Assembly (NCBI GenBank): GCA_949298505.1
Contig: CASFWW010000018.1
Coordinates: 1 to 15,567 of the forward strand
Origin: Ornithoclostridium sp949298505
GTDB taxonomy: Bacteria; Bacillota; Clostridia; Christensenellales; UBA3700
Direction of reading: 5' to 3'
DNA: 15,567 nt
The notes under the pieces: model-generated
Databases searched by the model: none
What the model saw: the letters and a program-made list of their open reading frames with translations, nothing else
What the model was told of the DNA's origin: nothing
Shown: positions 1-6,756 of the stretch, one piece after another
How positions within the stretch are numbered: position 1 is the stretch's first letter
How the letters are laid out: each line of letters opens with the position of its first letter
Made by a program: the position numbers and the translations under genes

Positions 1-102
1 GAAGCCTCCGTTGATATCTATTCCTATCAGGGCATAAAGAAAAATCGCCCCGAACCAAAATTCAAAGGCGTCTGCAAAAAGTCTGTTTTAATCGAGATAT
101 AG
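1..102 (+). CDS. C-terminal end of an unrecognised protein (5' end outside window)
   Basis: An open frame runs from the first base to a TAG at 100-102 and encodes 33 residues ending in KKSVLIEI. The tail is lysine-rich (KKN, KFK, CKK) with one cysteine and shows no motif I recognise. An open frame this short could arise by chance. The support is positional: a strong AGGAGG lies right after the stop at 101-106, and an ATG follows at 114, which is the usual layout of two genes in one operon. Product unknown. Confidence 0.4.
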   Translation, partial: EASVDIYSYQGIKKNRPEPKFKGVCKKSVLIEI

Positions 103-113
103 GAGGAAAATCA

Positions 114-206
114 ATGATTATTGCTGTTCAAAAGTGTTCGGGCGAGGTTAAGCAAACGCAGAAGAGCCTATACTTGTTATGCTACCAGGTATTGTTATAC
201 TTGTAA
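114..206 (+). pseudogene. 5' fragment of an unknown gene, apparently cut at a rearrangement point
   Basis: An ATG at 114 sits 7 nt after a perfect AGGAGG (101-106), which is as good a translation start as any in the window. The frame encodes only 30 residues, beginning MIIAVQKCSGEV, and stops at 204-206. From about base 151 onward the DNA is the antisense of the leucine-rich repeat gene on the other strand, so only about the first 12 codons look native. I read this as the head of a gene whose body was lost or separated when it was joined to the lipoprotein gene. The original product cannot be identified. The alternative is a chance start codon behind a chance SD sequence. Confidence 0.35.
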
Positions 207-3138
207 GCGAACTACATCCGCTAAACGCAAACGAATTTATGCTTGTTACGTTATATATATTGTTTTTATAGCTTACACTTGAAGGTATTTCTATATCTCC
301 GCTTAAACTTTGGATTTGTCTTACAACAGTTGCGTTTCCGTCTTTAAGCGCATATCTTATACCTTTTTCGTCAACATAATAAATATTACCGTCACTTGTA
401 ACGTCGGTATTTTTACAATCCCATACAACTGGACAATTGCTATAATTCCAATTGCTATTCCAATCACTTGGTAAGCTTGCAACTTCACAATATATAGTTA
501 GCGAATTGCAATCTCTGAAAGCGTATTGTCCTATATTAATTACGCTGTCAGGTATGCTTACGCTGACGATTGAATTACAATTTCTGAACGCAGAATCGCC
601 GATCGCCGTTACTGAAAATCCAAACAAATTCTCAGGAATGACGATTTCGTTGCCGTCTTTGTATCCGGTAACAGTTATCTCTTCTCCGTTTATTTCATAA
701 TTAAATTTACCCTTGATTTCTTCACTTGCCCAGCCGGCATAAAGAGTTATATTTTTCCCAGGCATTGTTTCAAGAGTAAATTGACTGTCAAACGAAGTGG
801 GAACTTGTTCAGTAAACCAACCGATAAATACGAAGCCTTCCTTTTCGGGAGCAGGCAGAGATAAAGCCGAATCTGTTGCCTGCGTTATCGGCGCAATTTC
901 GTTGCCGCCGTTCGTATCAAAAGTAATAGTACGGTTTTGCACAATGTATTCGTCAAAATCACAAATGAAATCCTGACCGTTCAGATATTTCCATTCGTCT
1001 ATATATGAAAGCAATCTTTTATTTGACTCATCCTTGCAATAATAAGCATAACCTTCGTTATTGTTGGGATCGAGAAGGATTGCTTCTTCTCCGTAAATAA
1101 GAGTTGCTTCTTCCGTTACTTTTACGCTGTTTTCAGATTCGTAAGCGTTGTCTCCCGTAAGCTTCATTGTGAATTGTCCGCTTGACGAAGTAACATTGAC
1201 CGACACGTATCCGCCCGTAAAGCTGACTGCCGAACTCGGCGTATAGTCGATCATAACGGAAACGGAACTTGAACTCGTTGCCGTATAGCTCTTGGACAAT
1301 GTGCCGAGATAACCGTTTACGGTAAACTCAACTCTGCTTGTCGAAGTAACGTATAACTTATACTCCTTATTGCAAGGCAAATACATTCTGAACGTTCCTG
1401 TCACGTTACTGAAAGTTCTTTCAGTATTAAGCGGTATCGCATATTCCGCATTACTGCCCAAATATTCAGATCTTGCATAAACCGCTGTCGGCTGAGTAAT
1501 CTGCTCGGAAGCAAACGAAAACTGCATAGAACCCGCTTTTTCTTCCTTGTCGTCATACTCGTACCAACCGGTAAACAAGGCTTCGTCGCCGTAGGTGGGC
1601 ACTATCGTGGGGATCGTACCGTATTCTCCCTCGGGCACATAGATAATTTCACTTATCGTTTCTTGCGTGCTATCCGTATATATTACAACGGGAAAAATTC
1701 GCTTAACGTGAAGAAGAGTCGCATCGTCTTCATCAAAACTCTGATAGTACTTTGTTACGCGACTGTCAAGAACGAGTTCGTCAAAATAATTTTCACCCTC
1801 TCCCAGATAATGAATGCTTGTATTTTTTGTAACGTCTGTAAAATAGTACTCTTCTTCGTTTCCGTCAACCGTTCTTTTTGCCTTAAATCCTATGAAATCG
1901 TATCCAGTTTTCACAGAATAATTCAACGTCTGGAATTTATCGAAAGGTTTAACGTAAACAGAAGAAAGACTGTTCCCTTCTTCGTCAACAACGCTGATCG
2001 CTTTGTCTTGATAAGTCTGATAAAGCTTGAGATCGCTTCTGACAGGTGAGGAGTACTGATACGTTTCGTAACTTTCCGTTTCGTAATTGTAATAAACCCT
2101 TTCTTTATAAGTGAACTCACTGAGCGTATTGACGGCAATATCGGCAGGGAGTCTGTCGTTTTCAATAACTCTTACTATATCGTAAGGTTCGCTTGCGTAA
2201 ATATTCGTGTAAAGACTTACATAATAATCGTGTCTTACATATATATCTACAAGATATCTCTTTACAACGCGCTGACCTTCGCTGACCGTCAGAAGCTGAA
2301 TATTACTGCCGTAATTGAGCGTAAACATCTGCGCACCGTTGGGGTTGTTCCATCCGCCTTCGTACCACAGAAGCGTATAGCCGCTTTCAACTGAAAATTC
2401 CATTTCTTCCTGCATTGTCAGGTCAAAATTGTTTGTTTTACCGACAACGTCCGTACCGCCGAGGTCGTCGCTGGTCAGCTCTATGTACAAATACTGCTGT
2501 ACGCCCGTATAGCTGTCGTAATATGAAGAATCGTGCTTTTTCCCTTCGGTAGCAGGCTTGAAATAAACGTATTCGTCATCATATGAAGTAACGATTATTT
2601 CCCATTTTGCAATAAGCCGTACGTTTTCAAAAGGCATTATTGAAGTCGAGTTAAATTCTTCCCCGGATGAATTTTCCCAACAAACAAACCTGTAACCGTC
2701 TCTTTCGGGAATCGGAAGATCTTTCATGACCTCGCCTCCGGCATAGGACTGGCTGTCAATTTCTCCTTCCCCTCCGTTGAGATTGAAAGTTACAGTATAT
2801 TTTTTTACTTCAACTTTAATTTCAGTCCATTGCGCTACAAGAGTTATATCTCTGTCCGGCATTACGGATCCGACAGAATACTCATAACCGTCCGAATCTT
2901 TCCAACAATCGAACTCGTATCCGTCTCTTGTCGGTGTAGGCAAATCTGTAAGCGTTGCGCCCGCCTCGTATTCTCTGGACGAATACGTTTCGTTTCCGCC
3001 GTTGACGTCAAACGTCACAGTATGTTTTATTACAGTAACGTCAGTTCCGCTTTCATTTGTATCGCAACTTGCAAGACCGATTGTAAGAATAATAGCAGCG
3101 AGAATTACTGCAACAATAATAAACCCTTTTTTTCTCAT
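148..3138 (-). CDS. Surface lipoprotein with InlB-type and BspA leucine-rich repeats, C-terminus truncated
   Basis: The product is 996 residues. The start is the ATG at 3138, with GGAGGA at 3143-3148; an upstream TTG in frame lies inside that RBS and is unlikely. The N-terminus is MRKKG, then a hydrophobic stretch, then a LASC lipobox with Cys at about residue 25, so it should be exported and lipid-anchored. Two InlB B-repeats (Listeria-Bacteroides repeats, 'VTFDVNGG...DGYEF..W' pattern) lie at about 39-104 and 115-179, and a third at about 735-803. The segment from 186 to 735 is rich in Tyr, Ser and Thr, contains a degenerate InlB-like unit near 'FTGWYEYDD', and is otherwise unrecognised. 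BspA-type LRR_5 repeats ('SAFRNCNSIVSVSIPDSV') start at about 815 and resume at about 960. The protein ends at SSAFA, in mid-repeat, which suggests loss of the C-terminal part. Such proteins are thought to bind host or bacterial surfaces; the ligand here is unknown. The gene is visibly more AT-rich than its neighbours. Confidence 0.85.
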   Translation of the reverse strand: MRKKGFIIVAVILAAIILTIGLASCDTNESGTDVTVIKHTVTFDVNGGNETYSSREYEAGATLTDLPTPTRDGYEFDCWKDSDGYEYSVGSVMPDRDITLVAQWTEIKVEVKKYTVTFNLNGGEGEIDSQSYAGGEVMKDLPIPERDGYRFVCWENSSGEEFNSTSIMPFENVRLIAKWEIIVTSYDDEYVYFKPATEGKKHDSSYYDSYTGVQQYLYIELTSDDLGGTDVVGKTNNFDLTMQEEMEFSVESGYTLLWYEGGWNNPNGAQMFTLNYGSNIQLLTVSEGQRVVKRYLVDIYVRHDYYVSLYTNIYASEPYDIVRVIENDRLPADIAVNTLSEFTYKERVYYNYETESYETYQYSSPVRSDLKLYQTYQDKAISVVDEEGNSLSSVYVKPFDKFQTLNYSVKTGYDFIGFKAKRTVDGNEEEYYFTDVTKNTSIHYLGEGENYFDELVLDSRVTKYYQSFDEDDATLLHVKRIFPVVIYTDSTQETISEIIYVPEGEYGTIPTIVPTYGDEALFTGWYEYDDKEEKAGSMQFSFASEQITQPTAVYARSEYLGSNAEYAIPLNTERTFSNVTGTFRMYLPCNKEYKLYVTSTSRVEFTVNGYLGTLSKSYTATSSSSVSVMIDYTPSSAVSFTGGYVSVNVTSSSGQFTMKLTGDNAYESENSVKVTEEATLIYGEEAILLDPNNNEGYAYYCKDESNKRLLSYIDEWKYLNGQDFICDFDEYIVQNRTITFDTNGGNEIAPITQATDSALSLPAPEKEGFVFIGWFTEQVPTSFDSQFTLETMPGKNITLYAGWASEEIKGKFNYEINGEEITVTGYKDGNEIVIPENLFGFSVTAIGDSAFRNCNSIVSVSIPDSVINIGQYAFRDCNSLTIYCEVASLPSDWNSNWNYSNCPVVWDCKNTDVTSDGNIYYVDEKGIRYALKDGNATVVRQIQSLSGDIEIPSSVSYKNNIYNVTSINSFAFSGCSSLTSITIPGSITSIGSSAFA

Positions 3139-3211
3139 ACGCTCCTCCAACTAAAACCACTATCAAAAAAACAAGCTGAAACAAAGTAAACCGTTGATAA
3201 TAGTACTCTTT

Positions 3212-3240
3212 ATTATAACACTGCAAAAAAATGTTGTCAA
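3212..3240 (-). promoter_or_regulatory. SigA-type promoter of the lipoprotein gene
   Basis: On the minus strand TTGACA (3235-3240) and TATAAT (3212-3217) are separated by 17 nt, a perfect match to the housekeeping consensus. Transcription should start near 3205, giving a leader of about 65 nt before the ATG at 3138. Confidence 0.85.
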
Positions 3241-3280
3241 ATTTTAATAAAGCATATTTAACGCGCATAAATTCATAAAT

Positions 3281-3317
3281 AAAAAACGCAAGCCGAACCT
3301 TATCGGTTCAACTTACG
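3281..3317 (-). terminator. Rho-independent terminator of tRNA-Leu
   Basis: Read on the minus strand, a 13-bp stem (arms 3305-3317 and 3287-3299, with three G-T pairs) closes a 5-nt loop and is followed by six T. It lies just past the 3' end of tRNA-Leu and upstream of the lipoprotein promoter, so it insulates that gene from tRNA transcription. Confidence 0.85.
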
Positions 3318-3324
3318 CTAATAG

Positions 3325-3411
3325 TGGTGCGGGTGACAGGACTTGAACCTGCACAGCCTTGCGACTATAAGAACCTGAATCTTACGCGTCTGCCAGTTCC
3401 GCCACACCCGC
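3325..3411 (-). tRNA. tRNA-Leu, anticodon CAG
   Basis: The minus strand folds as a class II tRNA. The acceptor GCGGGTG (from 3411) pairs with CACCCGC, with discriminator A and an encoded CCA (3325-3327). The anticodon stem is TAAGA/TCTTA with loop TTCAGGT, giving anticodon CAG. A long variable arm precedes the T-arm, whose loop is TTCAAGT. The long variable arm and CAG anticodon identify it as a leucine tRNA reading CUG. Confidence 0.95.
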
Positions 3412-3423
3412 ACGTGTAGATAT

Positions 3424-3451
3424 ATTTTATCACATTTGCCGGGAATTGCAA
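3424..3451 (-). promoter_or_regulatory. Probable promoter of tRNA-Leu
   Basis: On the minus strand TTGCAA (3446-3451) lies 16 nt before TAAAAT (3424-3429), placing the start about 6 nt upstream of the mature tRNA 5' end. The -35 matches 4 of 6 consensus bases and the -10 matches 5 of 6. Confidence 0.55.
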
Positions 3452-3569
3452 CTGAAATTGAAGTGTTTTGAAAGAAAATTTTTGCTTATGGCGCATTTTA
3501 TATTGTCAAAAACAGTTTATTTTGTCGATCAAAGGGTTTATACTGTAAAAAAACGACGAGGAAACGTAT

Positions 3570-4808
3570 ATGAAAGACTTGATCGACGGCCTCTGCCTGT
3601 ACGATCTGAACAGGGGAATAATCAGCGCTCTGACGAGCGAAGAAAACGGACGCATAAAAGCCGTGGGAGAACTGGCGGCTTTCGCGAGAAAATTCAACGT
3701 GGGCGGCAACATCTGGCGCAAATATCTGGCGTACCTTATCGCGACCGACGAAAACGCGTTTTCTCTCGCCTGCGAACGCAGAAAAACAAGCGACGGCAAA
3801 CTGACCGGACTTGCGCTTTACGATATGGAACAGCTCTTCAAGCTGTGGCACTACGATCTGAAAACGGTCTACCCGGGGAGCGTGGTCACCCTGCTCGACT
3901 TCGACGTCGCGCCCGACGAAAGCTACCACGGCGAAGCCGGCGAAAAGATCTCTTACCTTGCCGATAACCTCGACGCGGCGAAAGACGAACGCGCTTTCCT
4001 CTCCGCGGTCAAAGATTATTACGAGAAGTTCGGCGTCGGAGAATTCGGTCTTTACCGCGCGTTCAGACTGGTCAGCAAATCAGGCAGTACAAATATAGAA
4101 TTACAGTATATAACCAACACGGAGCGCAAAAAACTTTCCGACCTTGTCGGATACGAATCGCAGAAAAAACAACTGCTCGACAATACCCTCGCCTTCCTTG
4201 ACGGCAAAAGCGCGAACAACGTCCTGCTCTACGGAGACGGAGGCACGGGCAAATCGTCTTCAGTCAAAGCGCTGCTCAACGAGTACGCCGACAGAGGACT
4301 CAGGATCATCGAAGTTTACAAGCACCAGTTCACTTCCATCAGCGAGCTGATCTCAAAAATAAAGGACCGCAACTACCGCTTCATCATCTACCTGGACGAC
4401 CTCTCTTTCGAAGAATTCGAGACCGAGTACAAGTACTTCAAGGCGATCATCGAAGGCGGAATCGAGTGCCGCCCGTCAAACGTGCTCATTTACGCGACGT
4501 CAAACCGCCGCCACCTGATCAAGGAAACCTTCTCCGACCGCAACGATATGCACGTGGGAAGCGACGAAGTGCACCGCAGCGATACCCTTGCCGAAAAACT
4601 GTCGCTCGTCGCGCGCTTCGGTCTGACCATCCTGTTCACTTCCCCCAACCAGGAAGAATATCTGAACATCGTCCGCACCCTCGCAAAACGCGCCGGCATA
4701 GATATGCCCGACATCGAACTCTGCACCCGCGCGCTTCAGTGGCAGATGCGCGGCTCGGGCAAATCAGGACGTACGGCGCAGCAGTTTATCGACAGTCTGA
4801 ACAAATAA
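3570..4808 (+). CDS. AAA-type ATPase of the DUF815 family
   Basis: The protein has 412 residues. The N-terminal half (about 1-185) is helical and without recognisable motifs. The C-terminal half is a P-loop ATPase with Walker A GDGGTGKS at 222-229, Walker B IIYLDD at 272-277, a sensor-1 type YATSNRRH at 308-315, and a sensor-2-like arginine at 401 in SGRTAQQF. This order and the 'LLYGDGGTGKSSSVKALL' and 'ATSNRRHL' wording fit the DUF815 family (Pfam PF05673), single-domain cytoplasmic ATPases of unknown role. The start ATG has only a modest GAGGA upstream (about 3556-3560); a -10-like TATACT at 3539-3544 lacks a good -35. It stands alone between two tRNA genes, so context gives no partner. 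The family call is firm; the cellular function is not known. Confidence 0.85.
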   Translation: MKDLIDGLCLYDLNRGIISALTSEENGRIKAVGELAAFARKFNVGGNIWRKYLAYLIATDENAFSLACERRKTSDGKLTGLALYDMEQLFKLWHYDLKTVYPGSVVTLLDFDVAPDESYHGEAGEKISYLADNLDAAKDERAFLSAVKDYYEKFGVGEFGLYRAFRLVSKSGSTNIELQYITNTERKKLSDLVGYESQKKQLLDNTLAFLDGKSANNVLLYGDGGTGKSSSVKALLNEYADRGLRIIEVYKHQFTSISELISKIKDRNYRFIIYLDDLSFEEFETEYKYFKAIIEGGIECRPSNVLIYATSNRRHLIKETFSDRNDMHVGSDEVHRSDTLAEKLSLVARFGLTILFTSPNQEEYLNIVRTLAKRAGIDMPDIELCTRALQWQMRGSGKSGRTAQQFIDSLNK

Positions 4809-4844
4809 TATGCGTTGTCTGTCTCAAATTGTGCGCGTTTTGAC

Positions 4845-4872
4845 TTGACAAAGCCGTCAAATCGTGTATAAT
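4845..4872 (+). promoter_or_regulatory. SigA-type promoter of tRNA-Pro
   Basis: TTGACA (4845-4850), a 16-nt spacer and TATAAT (4867-4872) match the consensus exactly. The expected start is near 4879, about 8 nt before the tRNA. Confidence 0.85.
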
Positions 4873-4886
4873 TATTAAATGCAGAC

Positions 4887-4963
4887 CGGGGTGTAGCGCA
4901 GTTTGGTAGCGCGCTTGAATGGGGTTCAAGAGGCCGCTAGTTCGAATCTAGTCACTCCGACCA
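4887..4963 (+). tRNA. tRNA-Pro, anticodon GGG
   Basis: The acceptor CGGGGTG pairs with CACTCCG (one G-T pair), followed by discriminator A and an encoded CCA at 4961-4963. The anticodon stem CTTGA/TCAAG encloses the loop ATGGGGT, so the anticodon is GGG (proline, CCC/CCU). The T-loop TTCGAAT is canonical. Confidence 0.95.
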
Positions 4964-4967
4964 GCTC

Positions 4968-4999
4968 AGAAGCAAAGGTTACTTTGCTTCTATTTTTTT
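4968..4999 (+). terminator. Terminator of tRNA-Pro
   Basis: A perfect 10-bp stem AGAAGCAAAG/CTTTGCTTCT with loop GTTA is followed by A and seven T, four bases after the tRNA CCA end. Most of it is also the start of the first copy of the direct repeat described separately. Confidence 0.85.
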
Positions 5000-5052
5000 G
5001 CAATCGGAAGATTAGCAAAAAAATCTCCGCGTTACACCTTGCTTCTTCGCTT
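4972..5052. repeat. Direct repeat, copy 1 (81 bp)
   Basis: This 81-bp block starts in the 5' arm of the tRNA-Pro terminator and ends in GCTTCTTCGCTT. It recurs at 5196-5277 with a single difference, one T fewer in the T-run (7 against 8). Inside it, besides the terminator hairpin, is a second small hairpin with AGATT/AATCT arms and an A-rich loop. It has no coding potential I trust. Confidence 0.9.
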
Positions 5053-5114
5053 TTCGCAAAAAGTCACGCTTTGCTTCCCGCTCGCAATTACAAATTGCTT
5101 CGCCGCTTTGGCTA

Positions 5115-5137
5115 AAAACGTGCCACCGGCACGTTTT
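5115..5137. terminator. Perfect GC-rich hairpin, possible bidirectional terminator
   Basis: AAAACGTGCC and GGCACGTTTT form a perfect 10-bp stem with loop ACC. Because the arms start in A and end in T, either strand gives a stem followed by four or five T. It lies between the two repeat copies, with no gene directly in front of it on either strand, so its role is uncertain. Confidence 0.5.
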
Positions 5138-5195
5138 CTTAACGCGTCGCGCCCACTTTTATCGGTCTTATTCGCTACGCTCGCATTTGATTTTT

Positions 5196-5277
5196 GCAAA
5201 GGTTACTTTGCTTCTATTTTTTTTGCAATCGGAAGATTAGCAAAAAAATCTCCGCGTTACACCTTGCTTCTTCGCTT
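5196..5277. repeat. Direct repeat, copy 2 (82 bp)
   Basis: This block is identical to 4972-5052 apart from one extra T, and begins 224 bp downstream of copy 1. It keeps a GCAAAG/CTTTGC stem followed by a T-run, so it still resembles a terminator although no gene precedes it. The gene-free stretch 4964-5309 consists of these two copies plus a spacer holding hairpins (5115-5137 and a GCAATT/AATTGC stem near 5085-5099). I see nothing else in it. Confidence 0.9.
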
Positions 5278-5282
5278 CCGAT

Positions 5283-5319
5283 AAAAAGTACGGCACGTCG
5301 TAATTTGTTTTACCGTGCC
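5283..5319 (-). terminator. Terminator of the MarR/membrane-protein operon
   Basis: On the minus strand GGCACG (5314-5319) pairs with CGTGCC (5292-5297), with an inner GTAA/TTAC pair, a two-base bulge and a 6-nt loop, followed by a short GTAC and five T (5283-5287). The stop codon of the membrane protein (5310-5312) lies inside the stem. Confidence 0.65.
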
Positions 5320-6101
5320 CGGACTTCTTTGTCTTCTGCCCGCTTTCCCCCTGTCAGTCTGTTGACCAGAGGATTCACTGCTTTTGCCAGAAGTTTTGCT
5401 ATCAGCCCGACAAAGACCGAGGCGGCGAGAGTTCCCTCTCTTACTCCCTGAAGCTTTCCTGTGAAACCGAACGAAAAAGCAACGGCAATGACCACCAGAG
5501 ATACGTCCATGATGACTTTCATATATCCGAATTTTATCGGCGCAACCGTACATACTGCGCTGACGAAGCCTTCGCCCGGCAAAGTCAGTACGTTTGCCGC
5601 CATCTCAAAGCTTACGCCGATCGCGACAAGAATTATACCTGCGATGCAGAGAAGCCATTGAATGAGATAATTCACGGGAACGACGTTCTTTATACAGAGA
5701 GAGGCGAGATCTATCAGAAGTCCGAACACAATGCTGACCGGAATCTGAAGCAACCTGACAGGGTTGAACTTTTTTCTCAGGACGGGGATCTGAAGCAGAA
5801 CGATCACGGTATTCACGATCATTGTCATAACTCCGACGGAAAGTCCGCTTATAATCGACGTGACGTAAGGTATGCTTGAAACCGGCGAAGTCCCCAGCGT
5901 GGCGTTGATCGAAAACGCGACCCCGAAAGCCATTATAAACAACCCGACCGCAAGCACGGCAAGCTTTTTCAGATACCTGACGACGGCATCTTTGTCAAAA
6001 GCAAATTTGCGCGTCGCCGCGCCCTCGTTCTTTTCAATTTCTTTTTCTTTCTCTTGCGTATTCTGCTCTGCTGATATCTCTTCTTCAGTAACCTCTGTCA
6101 T
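5310..6101 (-). CDS. YczE/DUF6198-type integral membrane protein
   Basis: The product is 263 residues. Residues 1-35 are an unusually acidic, Glu/Lys-rich cytoplasmic tail, followed by about six hydrophobic segments (near 47-66, 85-105, 118-138, 148-167, 197-213 and 222-240). The motifs GTSP at 70-73 after the first segment and LPGEG at 174-178 are typical of the YczE/YitT-like membrane family (COG2364, DUF6198 in recent annotations). The substrate or role of this family is not established. Its ATG overlaps the TGA of the upstream MarR gene (ATGA), and its GGAGG lies inside that gene, so translation is probably coupled. Being controlled by a MarR protein suggests a role in export or response to a small toxic or signalling compound; that is inference. 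Confidence 0.8.
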   Translation of the reverse strand: MTEVTEEEISAEQNTQEKEKEIEKNEGAATRKFAFDKDAVVRYLKKLAVLAVGLFIMAFGVAFSINATLGTSPVSSIPYVTSIISGLSVGVMTMIVNTVIVLLQIPVLRKKFNPVRLLQIPVSIVFGLLIDLASLCIKNVVPVNYLIQWLLCIAGIILVAIGVSFEMAANVLTLPGEGFVSAVCTVAPIKFGYMKVIMDVSLVVIAVAFSFGFTGKLQGVREGTLAASVFVGLIAKLLAKAVNPLVNRLTGGKRAEDKEVRAR

Positions 6102-6526
6102 TGTATGTCCTCCGATAATTTCAGATTGTCGTAAATTCTTTGCAACAATATCCTCAGCTGTTCTTTTTCTCCGTCTGAAAAACCCGACAAGGCTTTTTCT
6201 TCCGACGTTCCGAAAATCTTCTCAGCTTCCTCTGCCGCCTTTTTCCCTTCTGCGGTAAGCCTGACGATGACCGCTCTTCTGTCCTCGTCGGCACGGTCGC
6301 GGAACACAAGTCCCGTCCTCTCCATTCTCAGAAGAATACTACCGACCGTCGCGGCTTCGATCTCACAATGCAACGCGATCGTTTTCTGATCTGCGCAACC
6401 TTTTTCTTTGAGAAACTCGAGTATCTTGGGCTGACCGGCAGTCAATCCCCTCTCAGTCGCCTTACTCATTACCGTTTTATGCATTTTCGCATAAGATTTC
6501 ATAAGCAAATGATGAAAACTGTTCAT
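6098..6526 (-). CDS. MarR-family transcriptional regulator (controls the membrane protein)
   Basis: The product is 142 residues, a normal MarR length. A winged helix-turn-helix spans about 28-95: helices around 'LTAGQPKILEFL' and 'CEIEAATVGSILLRMERTGL', then the wing with the hallmark D-E-D-R-R at 80-84 followed by VIVRLTAEGK. The outer helices would form the dimer. The start ATG at 6526 has GGAGG (6531-6535) at good spacing. It is the first gene of a two-gene operon, overlapping the membrane protein by ATGA. MarR proteins usually repress their own operon and release DNA when they bind a phenolic or other small ligand or are oxidised. An inverted repeat on its -10 box supports autoregulation. 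Inducer unknown. Confidence 0.9.
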   Translation of the reverse strand: MNSFHHLLMKSYAKMHKTVMSKATERGLTAGQPKILEFLKEKGCADQKTIALHCEIEAATVGSILLRMERTGLVFRDRADEDRRAVIVRLTAEGKKAAEEAEKIFGTSEEKALSGFSDGEKEQLRILLQRIYDNLKLSEDIQ

Positions 6527-6537
6527 GCTTCCTCCAT

Positions 6538-6557
6538 ATGATAAGCTTACTTATTAT
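6538..6557. promoter_or_regulatory. Candidate operator of the first MarR regulator
   Basis: On the + strand ATGATAAG, a 4-nt spacer CTTA and CTTATTAT form an inverted repeat with 7 of 8 matching positions. It overlaps the -10 box (6553-6558) and the expected start site, where a bound MarR dimer would block RNA polymerase. Confidence 0.5.
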
Positions 6558-6581
6558 AAACTTTCTTATTATTGCAAACAA
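6553..6581 (-). promoter_or_regulatory. Promoter of the MarR/membrane-protein operon
   Basis: On the minus strand a perfect TATAAT (6553-6558) lies 17 nt after TTGTTT (6576-6581). The weak -35 with a perfect -10 is common at regulated promoters. The leader before the ATG at 6526 is about 20 nt. Confidence 0.6.
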
Positions 6582-6698
6582 CTTGATACTACCCGCTTTT
6601 TACAATGTCAAACAATTTTACGCGGTAAACGTCTTTTTTTCATGCAAAGTCTTTTTAAAACGGTCGTGCATGGTGTTTCTTGTCCGGATTTTTCGCAT

Positions 6699-6732
6699 AA
6701 AACAAACACGGGCACGTAAAATCACGTGCCCG
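6699..6732 (-). terminator. Terminator of the MarR/ABC exporter operon
   Basis: CGGGCACGT and ACGTGCCCG form a perfect 9-bp stem with a 6-nt loop. On the minus strand it is followed by TGTTTGTTTT. It lies 24 bp past the stop of the second ABC subunit. The remaining sequence up to the facing MarR promoter (about 6582-6698) shows no gene. Confidence 0.75.
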
Positions 6733-6756
6733 CGTTTCTTCCGTACTCCTCTCCTC

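Noticed and set aside
4972..5277. CRISPR-like array because of repeated units
   Set aside because: There are only two copies, they are 81-82 bp with a 224-bp offset, and no spacers or cas genes are present.
4903..5451. Overlapping + strand open frames starting inside tRNA-Pro and running through the repeats
   Set aside because: They start inside a tRNA, have no RBS, and their similar segments (CNRKISKKISALHLASS) only reflect the DNA direct repeat. They are a well-known type of false ORF.
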